Below are positions 41,791 to 51,109 of a DNA stretch of 64,000 bases, piece after piece (position 1 is the stretch's first letter; every line of letters starts with the position of its first letter). Origin of the DNA: Candidatus Pantoea bituminis (lineage in GTDB: Bacteria > Pseudomonadota > Gammaproteobacteria > Enterobacterales > Enterobacteriaceae). The stretch covers positions 2,604,001 through 2,668,000 of the forward strand of contig NZ_JAGTWO010000004.1 in the NCBI RefSeq assembly GCF_018842675.1, given 5' to 3'. The notes under the pieces are model-generated. The model worked only from the letters and a program-made list of their open reading frames with translations. It was not told the DNA's origin and did no database searches. The position numbers were made by a program, and so were the translations under genes.

Positions 41791-42506
41791 TTCGACAACG
41801 CGCGTGAGCCCTGCTCACGCGCGCTTTTGATCCACATTCGCGAACCGTTCAAAGCAATCAGCGTCAAAATCATATACTCCAGCGACATGGCGTAGACGCC
41901 CTGACGAGCGAAAATCATCACGCTGATAACGTTGATGATGACCCACAGCAGCCAGTTTTCAACGTATTTACGCGTCATTAAAATCATCGCCACGATCGAC
42001 AACACCATCATGCAGGAATCCCAAAACGGGAAAGCATCCGGCTGCAATTCAGGCATGTCCACCGCCACGCCTAACCCATTCATCAAGCTCACCGCTGCGT
42101 GCGTCAACACGGCGAATACCGGGTTGATATACAGCGTCATCAAGCCAATGGCGATAACGCAGACCGCTCCCCAAAGCAGCGCTTTGTTCAATGGCAGCCA
42201 GCGAATTTTAAGCGCAGCCTGATTATCCGACGTTTGTCGGCTCCAGGCATACCAGCCGTAAACGTTAGCAACGAAGAAAAACAGCTGCAACAGCAGGCTC
42301 GCATAGAGTTGGATTTGAAAAAAGATCACCGCAAACAGCGTGACGTTGATCAGTCCAAAAGGATAGTTGATGATTTTTTCCAGGCTGGCGAACCAAATAC
42401 ACAGCAAGCCCGCCAGCGTGCCGATAGCTTCGATCCATGAAAGATCGTAGCCACCGGCGCCCAAAGGAATATGAACCAGAATATTTTGTGTGCTTAAGAA
42501 ATCCAT
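41784..42506 (-). CDS. pnuC: Nicotinamide riboside transporter PnuC
   Basis: A 240-residue seven-helix transporter for nicotinamide riboside, feeding NAD salvage. Matches E. coli PnuC strongly ([51 protein letters not shown]). The start is the ATG at 42506 (MDFLSTQN) with AGGTG upstream. It follows nadA by 25 bp, forming the NadR-controlled nadA-pnuC operon. Tail-to-tail overlap of 7 bp with zitB. Confidence 0.96.
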   Translation of the reverse strand: MDFLSTQNILVHIPLGAGGYDLSWIEAIGTLAGLLCIWFASLEKIINYPFGLINVTLFAVIFFQIQLYASLLLQLFFFVANVYGWYAWSRQTSDNQAALKIRWLPLNKALLWGAVCVIAIGLMTLYINPVFAVLTHAAVSLMNGLGVAVDMPELQPDAFPFWDSCMMVLSIVAMILMTRKYVENWLLWVIINVISVMIFARQGVYAMSLEYMILTLIALNGSRMWIKSAREQGSRALSNQ

Positions 42507-42531
42507 AGCGGGCACCTGTGAAAGAGACGCA

Positions 42532-43593
42532 TCAGGCGTTTCCTTTCACTTTAAGTTTGAGTTCCGCTGCAAAGGATAGCATGCGATTTAACGGCAGCAA
42601 TGCCGCTTCTCGTAATCCAGCATCAACATGGATTTCATGGGTTTTCCCACCAAATTCCAGGCTTTCCGCTATGGCTTTGAGGCCGTTCATCGCCATCCAC
42701 GGACAGTGCGCACAGCTGCGGCAGGTTGCGCCCTCACCTGCAGTCGGCGCTTCCAGCAACTCTTTATCCGGCACAGCTTGCTGCATCTTGTAAAAAATAC
42801 CGCGATCGGTTGCGACAATCATTTGTGGATGCGGCAGGCTTTTCGCCGCCTGAATCAGCTGGCTGGTCGAGCCAACGGCATCAGCCAAATCAACAATGGC
42901 CTGAGGTGATTCGGGATGAACCAAAACCGCTGCATCAGGATAGAGCGCTTTCATGCGCTGCAGCGCCTGGGTTTTGAATTCGTCATGTACGATACAAGCA
43001 CCTTGCCAGCACAGCACATCAGCACCCGACTTTTGTGTGACATAGCGGCCCAAATGACGATCGGGTGCCCAAATGATTTTCTCACCCAAGCTATCAAGGT
43101 GTTCAATCAGTTCTACCGCAATGCTTGAGGTAACAACCCAGTCAGCGCGCGCTTTTACTGCCGCTGACGTATTGGCGTATACCACAACAGTCCGGTCAGG
43201 ATGCGCATCGCAGAAGGCATTGAACTCCTCAATGGGGCAACCCAGATCCAGCGAACATTCCGCCTCTAAAGTGGGCATTAAGACGGTTTTTTCCGGGCTA
43301 AGGATCTTTGCTGTTTCACCCATAAAACGCACACCCGCTACCAGCAGCGTGGTGGCTGAATGATTACTGCCGAAACGAGCCATTTCAAGTGAATCGGAAA
43401 CACAACCGCCGGTTTCTTCAGCCAGCGCCTGGATTTCAGGATCGGTATAGTAATGCGCCACCATCACCGCATTGCGGGCCTTGAGTAACGTTTTGATTTT
43501 TTCGCGATAGAAAGATTTTTCATCATCGCTTAAACGGGCAGGTTTGGGCGGGAATGGGTAAATGGCGCTCTCAGGATCGAACATTACACTCAT
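42532..43593 (-). CDS. nadA: Quinolinate synthase NadA
   Basis: A 353-residue [4Fe-4S] enzyme that condenses iminoaspartate and DHAP to quinolinate for de novo NAD synthesis. Cluster cysteines are in [21 protein letters not shown] and [20 protein letters not shown] and HPESPQAI are conserved. Same strand as pnuC. Confidence 0.97.
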   Translation of the reverse strand: MSVMFDPESAIYPFPPKPARLSDDEKSFYREKIKTLLKARNAVMVAHYYTDPEIQALAEETGGCVSDSLEMARFGSNHSATTLLVAGVRFMGETAKILSPEKTVLMPTLEAECSLDLGCPIEEFNAFCDAHPDRTVVVYANTSAAVKARADWVVTSSIAVELIEHLDSLGEKIIWAPDRHLGRYVTQKSGADVLCWQGACIVHDEFKTQALQRMKALYPDAAVLVHPESPQAIVDLADAVGSTSQLIQAAKSLPHPQMIVATDRGIFYKMQQAVPDKELLEAPTAGEGATCRSCAHCPWMAMNGLKAIAESLEFGGKTHEIHVDAGLREAALLPLNRMLSFAAELKLKVKGNA

Positions 43594-43666
43594 GACACAG
43601 CTCTCGTTTTATGAAATTAACGATAATCGCCTTTTAAGACGACTAATGGCGCTCATTCCGCCCTCG

Positions 43667-43684
43667 TGTTTTATATGCTAAACA
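43667..43684. promoter_or_regulatory. NadR operator of nadA-pnuC
   Basis: TGTTTTATATGCTAAACA: TGTTTA-N6-TAAACA with one mismatch, 74 bp upstream of nadA. NadR represses nadA in enterobacteria when NAD is ample. Confidence 0.82.
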
Positions 43685-43747
43685 CGATAGCGGAAAAGCC
43701 CCTGAGTGTCGTGCTTTTTGTGTTCATGTTTTTAACAATGCGAGACG

Positions 43748-44233
43748 CTACGCGCTTGCCGGGGTTTCAAGTTGCAACAGAAATGCTTTAACGTCGAGCC
43801 CGCCCGCAAAACCGGTTAGCTTGCCGTTTGCGCCAATGACCCGGTGACATGGCGCGATAATAGAAATGGGGTTTTTACCGTTTGCTGCACCCACGGCACG
43901 CATAGCGGCGGGATGGCCGATTTGCTCGGCAATCTGACGATAGCTGCGCGTTTCACCAAACGGAATCGCCACCAGCGCCTGCCACACTTTCTTTTGAAAC
44001 TCTGTGCCAGTGAAATCGAGTGCTAACGTGAAGCGTTGGCGCGTGCCGGCAAAATATTCCAGCAACTGAGTTTGCGCTTCACACAACACGGGATGGTGAT
44101 CGTTGCGTTCCAGCGGCGCCAGGCGTACGCGTTTAGGATCGTCGTTTTGCCATAATATGGCCGCCAGCCCGTGATCGCTGGCAACCAGCTTGAGTTCGCC
44201 AACCGGCGTTACAACAGATTTGTAGTAGTACAT
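43748..44233 (-). CDS. ogt: Methylated-DNA--protein-cysteine methyltransferase (Ogt-like)
   Basis: A 161-residue suicide repair protein that takes the methyl group from O6-methylguanine onto its cysteine in PCHRVIG (~residue 128). The HTH-like part GETRSYRQIAEQIGHPAAMRAVGAANGKNP binds DNA. The gene is divergent from an Ada-AlkA fusion gene across a 20-bp inverted repeat, so both are likely induced together by alkylation damage. E. coli has no gene at this site. The symbol follows the family, not proven orthology. Confidence 0.92.
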   Translation of the reverse strand: MYYYKSVVTPVGELKLVASDHGLAAILWQNDDPKRVRLAPLERNDHHPVLCEAQTQLLEYFAGTRQRFTLALDFTGTEFQKKVWQALVAIPFGETRSYRQIAEQIGHPAAMRAVGAANGKNPISIIAPCHRVIGANGKLTGFAGGLDVKAFLLQLETPASA

Positions 44234-44282
44234 GGTTTTTCTCCCGCCAATGTTATGCCATGCATTATCGCACTTTTATCTC

Positions 44283-44347
44283 AGCAAACTGGCTGTTTTC
44301 GGTCATCACGATAAACTGTAGTGCTGTCCGAAAACAGCCAGTTTGCT
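44283..44347. promoter_or_regulatory. 20-bp inverted repeat between ogt and the Ada-AlkA gene
   Basis: Perfect arms AGCAAACTGGCTGTTTTCGG (44283-44302) and its complement at 44328-44347, spacer 25 bp, between divergent promoters. One arm per promoter suggests a shared operator for the Ada/AraC part of the neighbouring protein. The region 44234-44392 holds nothing else recognisable. Confidence 0.6.
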
Positions 44348-44392
44348 ACAGGATTGCGGAGGTAAACTGCGTTTTATTTGTCGGAGACGTTC

Positions 44393-45841
44393 ATGCTCAA
44401 TCATGATATGGCTTACCAGGCGCTAACCTCGCGAGATACGCGTTTTGATGGTGTTTTTTTTGTTGGTGTGACCTCAACCGGCATTTATTGTCGTCCGGTC
44501 TGTCCGGTGAAGGCACCCATGCAAAAAAATTGTTTGTTCTTTGCCAGCGCAGAGGCAGCTGAGAAAGCGCATTTTCGTCCCTGTTTGCGCTGTCGGCCTG
44601 AGCTCGCGCCTGGTAATGCACCCGTGGATAATTCCCATCGCGTAGCCGATCGTTTGGTTCAGCGCATTGAAGAAGGTTTGCTTGAAGAACATGGCGGCCT
44701 GGATGAAATAGCGGCTGAGTTTGGTCTGAGTTCGCGTCAGTTAAGGCGCATCGTTCAGCAAGAGCTGGGTGTTTCGCCGTTAGAGCTAAAGCAGACGCGC
44801 CGGATGCTGTTAGCCAAACAGCTCCTGACTGAAACCCGTTTGCCCATCATTGATGTCGCTTACGCCAGCGGTTTTAGTAGCCTGCGCCGATTCAATGATG
44901 TGTTTCAGACGCGCTACCGCATGACGCCGAGTGCGTTACGCAAAGAGGTTACTCAACCTGCCCAACGCCATTCTGGCGATACCGCAACGTTACGTCTCAG
45001 TTATCGGCCGCCTTACGACTGGCAAGCGATGCTCACTTTTTTGCAATTACGGCTAATGAAAGAGGTCGAGGCGGTTGAAGGTAATATTTATCGCCGCACG
45101 GTGGCATTGGGAAAATATCGCGGCTGGATCAGCGTTTCTCATCTGCCGGCGAAAAATGCTCTACTGGTTGAGTTCACGACGTCATTAACGCCTGTATTAC
45201 CTGCCCTGCTGCGTAGGTTACGTGACTTGTTTGATTTGAATGCGCAGCCGCTGCTGATTGCAGCTCATCTGCGGCAGGATCCTTTGCTGATTGATAGCAT
45301 CAACCGTTTTCCCGGTTTGCGCGTTCCGGGTGCCTTTGACGGCTTTGAGTTAGGCGTCAGAGCAATATTAGGCCAGCAGATCACGGTAAAAGCCGCAACG
45401 ACCTTGAGCAGCCGCTTTGCTCAAGCTTTTGGTGAGCCATGCGTAACGCCTTTTGCCGATTTGTCCCGCTATTCTGCTCAGTCACAACCCGTTGCCGTTG
45501 CCACAATAGATGACATTGCCAGCCTGGGGATTGTCAGCGCGCGTGCTAAAGCCATTCTCGCCTTCGCTAACGCCTGTATGACCGGGACTTTAAGGTTCAA
45601 CGCAACGTTGACACCAGAAGAAATCATGGCGCTGCTGGTGAGCCTGCCAGGTATTGGTCCTTGGACAGCAAACTATATTGCCATGCGCGCGTTACGCTGG
45701 CCCGATGCCTTTCCGAAAGAGGATATCGCGATTCGTAATAACCTGGGCGGTCTGACACCTCGGGTTGCGGAAGAGCGTTCACAGCAATGGCGGCCTTGGC
45801 GCAGTTATGCGGTGATGCATATTTGGAAGAGCTTGTCGTAA
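44393..45841 (+). CDS. Ada-AraC-AlkA fusion: regulator and 3-methyladenine DNA glycosylase
   Basis: A 482-residue protein. Residues ~1-75 are the Ada zinc/methyl-acceptor domain (cysteines in YCRPVCP, NCLFF and CLRCRPE). Residues ~85-180 form an AraC-type HTH (GLSSRQLRRIVQQELGVSP, VAYASGFSSLRRFNDVF). Residues ~195-480 are AlkA: the N-terminal fold, then HhH LPGIGPWTANYIA and the catalytic Asp in FPKEDIAIR. It should sense methylphosphotriesters, activate transcription and excise alkylated bases. The ATG at 44393 has GGAG seven bases upstream. It ends in HIWKSLS, the usual C-terminus. Confidence 0.93.
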   Translation: MLNHDMAYQALTSRDTRFDGVFFVGVTSTGIYCRPVCPVKAPMQKNCLFFASAEAAEKAHFRPCLRCRPELAPGNAPVDNSHRVADRLVQRIEEGLLEEHGGLDEIAAEFGLSSRQLRRIVQQELGVSPLELKQTRRMLLAKQLLTETRLPIIDVAYASGFSSLRRFNDVFQTRYRMTPSALRKEVTQPAQRHSGDTATLRLSYRPPYDWQAMLTFLQLRLMKEVEAVEGNIYRRTVALGKYRGWISVSHLPAKNALLVEFTTSLTPVLPALLRRLRDLFDLNAQPLLIAAHLRQDPLLIDSINRFPGLRVPGAFDGFELGVRAILGQQITVKAATTLSSRFAQAFGEPCVTPFADLSRYSAQSQPVAVATIDDIASLGIVSARAKAILAFANACMTGTLRFNATLTPEEIMALLVSLPGIGPWTANYIAMRALRWPDAFPKEDIAIRNNLGGLTPRVAEERSQQWRPWRSYAVMHIWKSLS

Positions 45842-45889
45842 ATGGGATCGTTCCTTTTTAACGGTCTCGTTTTCTCTTACAGAAAAAAC

Positions 45890-46442
45890 GAAAAAAGCGC
45901 CTGAAAGGCGCTTTTCTCTGAATTGGTGGGTCGTGCAGGATATGCCTCGGCCCTTCCGGGGCCTCGCCCTGCGGGTGATGCTGACGCATCAGCCTGAATC
46001 GCTCCCGGCGATTCAGTCGAACCTGCTGCAAGTTCTCATCCTGCACGTTTGAGTCCTGTGCAGCAGAAACGAAAAAGCGCCTGAAAGGCGCTTTTCTCTG
46101 AATTGGTGGGTCGTGCAGGATATGCCTCGGCCCTTCCGGGGCCTCGCCCTGCGGATGATGCTGACGCATCAGCTTGAATCGCTCCCGGCGATTCAGTCGA
46201 ACCTGCTGCAGGTTCTCATCCTGCACGTTTGAGAGCTGTGCAGCAGAAACGAAAAAAGCGCCTGAAAGGCGCTTTTCTCTGAATTGGTGGGTCGTGCAGG
46301 ATATGCCTCGGCCCTTCCGGGGCCTCGCCCTGCGGGTGATGCTGACGCATCAGCCTGAATCGCTCCCGGCGATTCAGTCGAACCTGCTGCAGGTCCTCAT
46401 CCTGCACGTTTGAGAGCTGTGCAGCAGAAACGAAAAAAGCGC
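45890..46442 (-). repeat. Three tandem 180-181 bp RtT-like repeats with tRNA-Lys tails
   Basis: Downstream of the tRNA-Lys genes lie three units, spaced 180, 181 and 181 bp (CTGAAAGGCG at 45901, 46081, 46262, and 46443 at the last tRNA). On the minus strand each unit ends with the last ~18 bases of tRNA-Lys including CCA (ATCCTGCACGACCCACCA) and then a terminator (AAGCGCC / GGCGCTT with T run). In each unit the tail can pair 10 bp with CGTGCAGGAT about 100 bases upstream, closing a loop of three hairpins. The design resembles the 178-bp RtT repeats of the E. coli tyrT operon. Confidence 0.9.
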
Positions 46443-46465
46443 CTGAAAGGCGCTTTTCTCTGAAT

Positions 46466-46541
46466 TGGTGGGTCGTGCAGGATTCGAACCTGCGACCAAT
46501 TGATTAAAAGTCAACTGCTCTACCAACTGAGCTAACGACCC
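46466..46541 (-). tRNA. lys tRNA: tRNA-Lys(TTT)
   Basis: 76 bases with encoded CCA; acceptor GGGTCGT / ACGACCC, anticodon loop CTTTTAA with anticodon TTT, and T-arm GGTTCGAATCC. Agrees with E. coli tRNA-Lys as I recall it. Last of three copies in transcription order; followed by the repeat array. Confidence 0.97.
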
Positions 46542-46613
46542 GATGTCGCTTACAACCGCTCAAACAATCCGTTTCAAATTATCATTCAAAACAAACACAG
46601 TTTGTTTATTAGA

Positions 46614-46689
46614 TGGTGGGTCGTGCAGGATTCGAACCTGCGACCAATTGATTAAAAGTCAACTGCTCTACCAACTGAGCTAACGACCC
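46614..46689 (-). tRNA. lys tRNA: tRNA-Lys(TTT)
   Basis: Identical 76-base copy, 72 bp from the previous one; the spacer has no terminator. Middle copy of the cluster. Confidence 0.97.
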
Positions 46690-46746
46690 ATCTAAGGTTG
46701 TGAAGCAATGCTGAAGTCATCTCTTAAGGAACATGTCCGGAGAAGA

Positions 46747-46822
46747 TGGTGGGTCGTGCAGGATTCGAACCTGCGACCAATTGATTAAAAGTCAACTGCT
46801 CTACCAACTGAGCTAACGACCC
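46747..46822 (-). tRNA. lys tRNA: tRNA-Lys(TTT)
   Basis: Identical 76-base copy, first in transcription order, 57 bp before the middle copy. E. coli has lysine and valine tRNAs at this place; no valine tRNA is present here. Confidence 0.97.
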
Positions 46823-46873
46823 ATCTTCAGGCTTACCAGACACATCTGCAATGTGTCCCGGCAACGGCGGCAT

Positions 46874-46901
46874 ATATTACTGATTTACCGAGGTAGCACA
46901 A
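46874..46901 (-). promoter_or_regulatory. Likely promoter of the tRNA-Lys cluster
   Basis: On the minus strand -35 TTGTGC, 16-bp spacer, -10 TAATAT, followed by a GC-rich discriminator (GCCGCCG) typical of stringently controlled stable RNA genes. A hairpin AACCCTTTT / AAAAGGGTT at 46900-46922 lies just upstream and may end the cpoB transcript. Confidence 0.5.
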
Positions 46902-46986
46902 CCCTTTTTCTTTAAAAGGGTTTGATTGCTCACCTTTCATTCGGCAAGACCAGAAATCAAACGATATCCGGTCTGACCTGCAACAA

Positions 46987-47787
46987 TTACAATCCAGAAA
47001 GACGTTTTTGTGCTTGTTTAGCCGATTCGGTGTTCGGATAAAGTTTGATCACCTGCTGGAAAACGGCTTTGGCTTTTGCCGTGTCGTTTTTCTCTTGCAT
47101 GATGACGCCAACCTTAAGCAACGCTTCTGAAGCCTTAGGTGATTTTGGATAATTCTTTACCACGGTGGCGTAATAATAAGCGGCGTCGTCCTTTTTCCCT
47201 TTGTTGTAAAACAACTGGCCTAGCCAATAATTGGCGTTAGGCTGATAGGTGGAATCAGGGTAACGCTTTACCCATGCCTGAAGCGCGGTAATTGCCTGGT
47301 CGTACTGTTTTTTCTCAAGAATCAACGCAACCGCAGCATTGTAATCGCTATTAGCATCACCGCTTTGTACAGGCGCGCCTGTAGAGGCCGCTGCGCCCGT
47401 ATCAGCGCCTGTGCTAGCTGCGGCAGCAGAATCAGCGTTCGCATCACCAGCCGCCGCCTGTTGCCCGCCATTGCTATTGCTGCTCAGACTGTCGATCTGT
47501 TGATAGATCTGTTTCTGACGTTCAACAACTTGGTTCAACTGATAGGTGTTTTGCTGGATTTGCCCACGCAGCGAGTCAATATCGCTTTGATTGTCGCTCA
47601 TTTGCTGCTGCAGTTGTTGCAGAAGCTGAGCCTGAGCATTCGAGATTCGTTCAAGAGTGGTGACACGGTCTTCGACCGAGCCGGAGCCAACGCTACTGAT
47701 TGACGCTTGGGCATTAGCGGCCCAAGGGACCGCTACGCCAATCAGTAACGACAGACTCATTAGATGACGTCTGAAGTTACTAACCAT
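46987..47787 (-). CDS. cpoB: Cell division coordinator CpoB (YbgF)
   Basis: A 266-residue periplasmic protein: signal peptide 1-26 (ANA|QAS), an N-terminal coiled coil rich in Gln (~40-105), a low-complexity linker of Ala/Gly/Ser/Asp, and a C-terminal TPR domain (YNAAVALILEKKQYDQAITALQAWV... repeats). It links PBP1B activity to the Tol machine at division. Last gene of the tol-pal cluster, 10 bp after pal. Confidence 0.96.
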   Translation of the reverse strand: MVSNFRRHLMSLSLLIGVAVPWAANAQASISSVGSGSVEDRVTTLERISNAQAQLLQQLQQQMSDNQSDIDSLRGQIQQNTYQLNQVVERQKQIYQQIDSLSSNSNGGQQAAAGDANADSAAAASTGADTGAAASTGAPVQSGDANSDYNAAVALILEKKQYDQAITALQAWVKRYPDSTYQPNANYWLGQLFYNKGKKDDAAYYYATVVKNYPKSPKASEALLKVGVIMQEKNDTAKAKAVFQQVIKLYPNTESAKQAQKRLSGL

Positions 47788-47796
47788 GTGATTCTC

Positions 47797-48318
47797 TTAG
47801 TAGACCAGAACTGCACGACGGTTTTTAGAATAAGCTGATTCGTCATGACCTAAGACGGCTGGCTTCTCTTTACCGTAAGAAACGATAGACATTTGGTCAG
47901 CAGAAACGCCTTTACCTTGCAGGTACATTTTAACGGCGCTAGCCCGACGCTCGCCCAGGGCGATGTTGTATTCCGGCGTACCGCGCTCATCCGCATGACC
48001 TTCGATGGTCACTTTGTATGATGGGTTGCTACGCAGGAAAGAAGCGTGCTGATCCAGCATCTGAGCGTAATCAGACTGAACGTCATATTTGTCCAGGCCG
48101 AAGTACACGATGTTGTTCTGCTGCAGCTGTTGCATCTGCAGACGCGCTTGCTCGTCAGAAGACATGTTGCCGCTGCCGTTTGCGCCAGCACCGTAAGCAC
48201 CATCAGCGCCGCCCATGCCGGTCTGATCGTTATTGTTGTTTTTGTGTGAGCTACAAGCCGCTACAGCCAAAACCGGCAGAGCCAGCAGTAAACCCTTCAG
48301 CACTTTGTTCAGTTGCAT
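47797..48318 (-). CDS. pal: Peptidoglycan-associated lipoprotein Pal
   Basis: A 173-residue outer membrane lipoprotein. Lipobox VAAC at about residue 22, a Gly/Asn-rich linker, then an OmpA-like domain that binds diaminopimelate ([24 protein letters not shown]). Partner of TolB, part of the Tol-Pal system for outer membrane constriction. Confidence 0.98.
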   Translation of the reverse strand: MQLNKVLKGLLLALPVLAVAACSSHKNNNNDQTGMGGADGAYGAGANGSGNMSSDEQARLQMQQLQQNNIVYFGLDKYDVQSDYAQMLDQHASFLRSNPSYKVTIEGHADERGTPEYNIALGERRASAVKMYLQGKGVSADQMSIVSYGKEKPAVLGHDESAYSKNRRAVLVY

Positions 48319-48369
48319 TTCTTAAATCCCGTTATTGTTTATTGTTTGTGATGCCTGTTTTATCAGGCA

Positions 48370-49665
48370 TTACAGATACGGCGACCAGGCAGGAAATTTG
48401 ACCTGTCCATCAGTAGCCGGAAGACGCGCTTTGAAACGTCCGTCGGTTGAAACCAACTGCAACACGGAACCCATCCCCTGAGTAGAGCTATAGATTACCA
48501 TCGTGCCGTTCGGTGCCAGGCTCGGCGTTTCATCCAGGAACGTGTCCGTTAACGTTTGAACGGCTCCCGTTTCCAGATCTTGTTTGGCGACGTGTTGAGC
48601 ACCACCGTTGGTGCTAATCATCACCATAGATTTGCCATCAGTAGCGACGTCCGCATCCTGGTTCTGTCCACCTTCCCAGGTAATACGCTGCGGCGCTCCG
48701 CCATTAACGCCAATCTTGTAAATTTGTGGTGCACCCGCCTGATCGGAGGTATAAGCCAGCGTCTGGCTATCCGGGAACCAGGTAGGCTCGGTGCTGTTGT
48801 AGCGACCATCGGTCACTTGACGTGTCTGACCAGACGCTAAATCCATCACATACAGGTTAAGGCTGCCGGTTTTCGACAAGGCGAAAGCGAGCTTAGAACC
48901 ATCAGGAGAGAACGCTGGCGCACCGTTGTGACGTGGATAAGAAGCAACCTGACGGATTGCACCGTTAGAGAGCGTCTGTACTACCAGCGCTGATTTACCA
49001 CTTTCAAAGGTCACGTAAGCAACTTTGCTGCCGTCTGGAGACCAGGCTGGCGACATCAGCGGCTGTGGTGAACGATGCACAACAAACTGGTTGTAGCCAT
49101 CGTAATCCGCTACGCGCAGCTCATAGGGGAACTGGCCGCCATTCGTCTGTACGACATAGGCGATACGCGTACGGAAGGCACCTTTGATACCGGTCAGCTT
49201 CTGGAACGTTTCATCACTGGCGGTATGAGCCGCATAACGCAGCCACTGCTTAGTGATTTTGTAAGAGTTCTGAGCCAGCACGGTTCCCGGTGCAGCACCG
49301 GTATCGACCAACTGATAAGAAACTTGATAGCTGCCATCTGGGTTAGATTGAACCTGACCGACGACAACGGCATCAATACCTAATGCGCTCCATGCAGCTG
49401 GCTGCACTTCCTGCGCGCTGGTTGGCTGCTGTGGAAGACGTGAACGATCAAGCGGATTAAATTTACCGCTGTTACGCAAGTCTGCTGCGACGATACCACC
49501 GATATCTTCCGGTGCAGCGCCAGCGCCAGCCCATTTAAACGGAACCACACCAATTGGACGCGCAGTATTGACGCCTTGGGTGATCTCAATGCGAACTTCT
49601 GCATGCAGCACAGCTGCCCACAGTAATAGAAAAAAGCTTAACGATACGCGAAGTGCTTGCTTCAT
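48370..49665 (-). CDS. tolB: Tol-Pal system beta-propeller protein TolB
   Basis: A 431-residue periplasmic protein; signal peptide 1-22 (LHAE), N-terminal anticodon-binding-like domain (~25-165), then a six-bladed WD40-like propeller with repeats [51 protein letters not shown]. Binds Pal and TolA. Confidence 0.98.
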   Translation of the reverse strand: MKQALRVSLSFFLLLWAAVLHAEVRIEITQGVNTARPIGVVPFKWAGAGAAPEDIGGIVAADLRNSGKFNPLDRSRLPQQPTSAQEVQPAAWSALGIDAVVVGQVQSNPDGSYQVSYQLVDTGAAPGTVLAQNSYKITKQWLRYAAHTASDETFQKLTGIKGAFRTRIAYVVQTNGGQFPYELRVADYDGYNQFVVHRSPQPLMSPAWSPDGSKVAYVTFESGKSALVVQTLSNGAIRQVASYPRHNGAPAFSPDGSKLAFALSKTGSLNLYVMDLASGQTRQVTDGRYNSTEPTWFPDSQTLAYTSDQAGAPQIYKIGVNGGAPQRITWEGGQNQDADVATDGKSMVMISTNGGAQHVAKQDLETGAVQTLTDTFLDETPSLAPNGTMVIYSSTQGMGSVLQLVSTDGRFKARLPATDGQVKFPAWSPYL

Positions 49666-49780
49666 TTTCTCTCCCTTATCTGAACCTCAGTCCACGATAA
49701 TTGGCACTGTTCCTGGAAACCATGAGTACAACTAAAATACGGCAAGCTAACCTTAGATCAACCTGCCATAAGTTACTGCA

Positions 49781-51082
49781 TTATTGCGGCCTAAAACGCA
49801 TAGGTGCGTTTTTAAACACTTCATATACCGCGGGTGAAGGCGGTTTTGGAATGCGTGCTTGCTTCGCCGCTGCGATTGCAGCCTGGCATAATGCGGGATC
49901 ACCGCCTTCTGCCTTAACGTCAATCAACAAGCCATCTGGCGCAAGTTTAATACGTAAGTCACAGCTCTTTCCGCGATACAGATCCGCATCATAGAAACGG
50001 CTCTGAATTGCACTGGTGATTTGACCCAAATAGGCGTTCACTTCTGCACCTGAAGCACCGGCTTTCTTCTGATTCCCCTGCCCCGCTGCGCCGCCTGAAG
50101 CGCCACTTTTCGGTGCATTCTTACCTGAAGTTAAGCCACCTAATAAATCATCAACATCGCTGTCATTCTTTGCGGCTTCTGCAGCGGCTTTCTTCTTGGC
50201 GTCAGCTGCCGCTTTCGCTTTAGCAGCGGCATCCGCTTTGGCTTTCGCTGCGGCATCGGCTTTTGCATCAGCTGCCGCTTTCGCTTTGGCTTCTGTTGCG
50301 GCTTTTTCTTTAGCCTCTTCAGCAGCCTGAGCTTTAGCTTCCCTGGCTTCTTCAGCCGCTTTTTCTTTGGCCTCCTGCGCAGCTTTCGCTTTTGCATCCG
50401 CAGTTGCTTTGGCTTTCGCCTCCGCATCAGACTTCGCTTTAGCAGCAGCGGCGGCTTTTGCTTCCTCAACCGCTTTTTCCTTCGCGGCAGCAGCAGCAGC
50501 GGCTTTCGCCTGTTGATCAGCCTGTTTTTTAACGTCGGCGGCCGCTTCCTTAGCCTGCTCTTCAGCTTTCTGTTTAGCGTCTGCGGCCGCTTTGGCCTGA
50601 GCATCTGCCTGTGCTTTAGCATCGGCTTTCGCTTTGGCGGCAGCGGCTTCGGCAGCTTTTTGCTGCTCCTGAGCTTGCTTAGCCGCAGACTCAGCCGCTT
50701 TCTGCTGCTCAGCCTGCTGTTTAGCCTGTTCCTTTGCTGTTTCCTGCGCTTGCAAACGCTCTTTCTCTAACTCTTTCAAACGCTGCTGCTCGGCGGCCTG
50801 CTTCTGCTGAAGCTCTTCAGCCTGCTGCTGCGACTGTTTTTTACGCTGCTGCTCAGCACGTTGGCTGTCGCTTTGCTGATTTTGCTGTCGGTTGAACTGT
50901 TCCACTACCGCACCAGGATCGACCATTACTGCATCGATATCGCTGCCGCCACCACCGCCGCTGGCTTCAATGTGCTCATTGAATGAGCTCCATATCAGCA
51001 GCGCGATCAGCACGATATGCAGAACCACCGATACAATTATCGCGCGCTTTAACTTCTCGTTTTGCTCGGTTGCCTTCGACAC
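49781..51082 (-). CDS. tolA: Tol system protein TolA
   Basis: A 433-residue bridge protein: inner membrane helix at ~13-34 (VSVVLHIVLIALLIW) with the conserved SHL-like serine/histidine region, a very long Ala/Lys/Glu-rich helical domain (~65-320), and a globular C-terminal domain (YLGQITSAIQSRFYDADLYRGKSCDLRIKL) that contacts TolB. GTG start, as in E. coli. The biased composition produces many shadow frames on both strands. Confidence 0.97.
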   Translation of the reverse strand: MSKATEQNEKLKRAIIVSVVLHIVLIALLIWSSFNEHIEASGGGGGSDIDAVMVDPGAVVEQFNRQQNQQSDSQRAEQQRKKQSQQQAEELQQKQAAEQQRLKELEKERLQAQETAKEQAKQQAEQQKAAESAAKQAQEQQKAAEAAAAKAKADAKAQADAQAKAAADAKQKAEEQAKEAAADVKKQADQQAKAAAAAAAKEKAVEEAKAAAAAKAKSDAEAKAKATADAKAKAAQEAKEKAAEEAREAKAQAAEEAKEKAATEAKAKAAADAKADAAAKAKADAAAKAKAAADAKKKAAAEAAKNDSDVDDLLGGLTSGKNAPKSGASGGAAGQGNQKKAGASGAEVNAYLGQITSAIQSRFYDADLYRGKSCDLRIKLAPDGLLIDVKAEGGDPALCQAAIAAAKQARIPKPPSPAVYEVFKNAPMRFRPQ

Positions 51083-51109
51083 TCTCGGTTCCCAAAAAAC
51101 GGTTCGATT

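Noticed and set aside
44283..44347. Terminal inverted repeats of an insertion sequence
   Set aside because: Only 25 bp lie between the arms, no transposase or target duplication is seen, and both flanking genes are intact.
45858..46226. Minus-strand open frame of 122 codons as a protein-coding gene (and its neighbour at 46216-46407)
   Set aside because: It lies entirely in the tRNA-tail repeat array and repeats with it; RNA structure and terminators explain the conservation better. Kept only as a low-interest finding.
45890..46442. Repeat array as a CRISPR
   Set aside because: Units are ~180 bp and near identical throughout, with no short repeat plus variable spacer pattern and no cas genes.
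50140..50770. Long open frames inside tolA on both strands
   Set aside because: They are produced by the Ala/Lys-rich repeats of TolA and consist of simple K/R/L or S/L/F runs.
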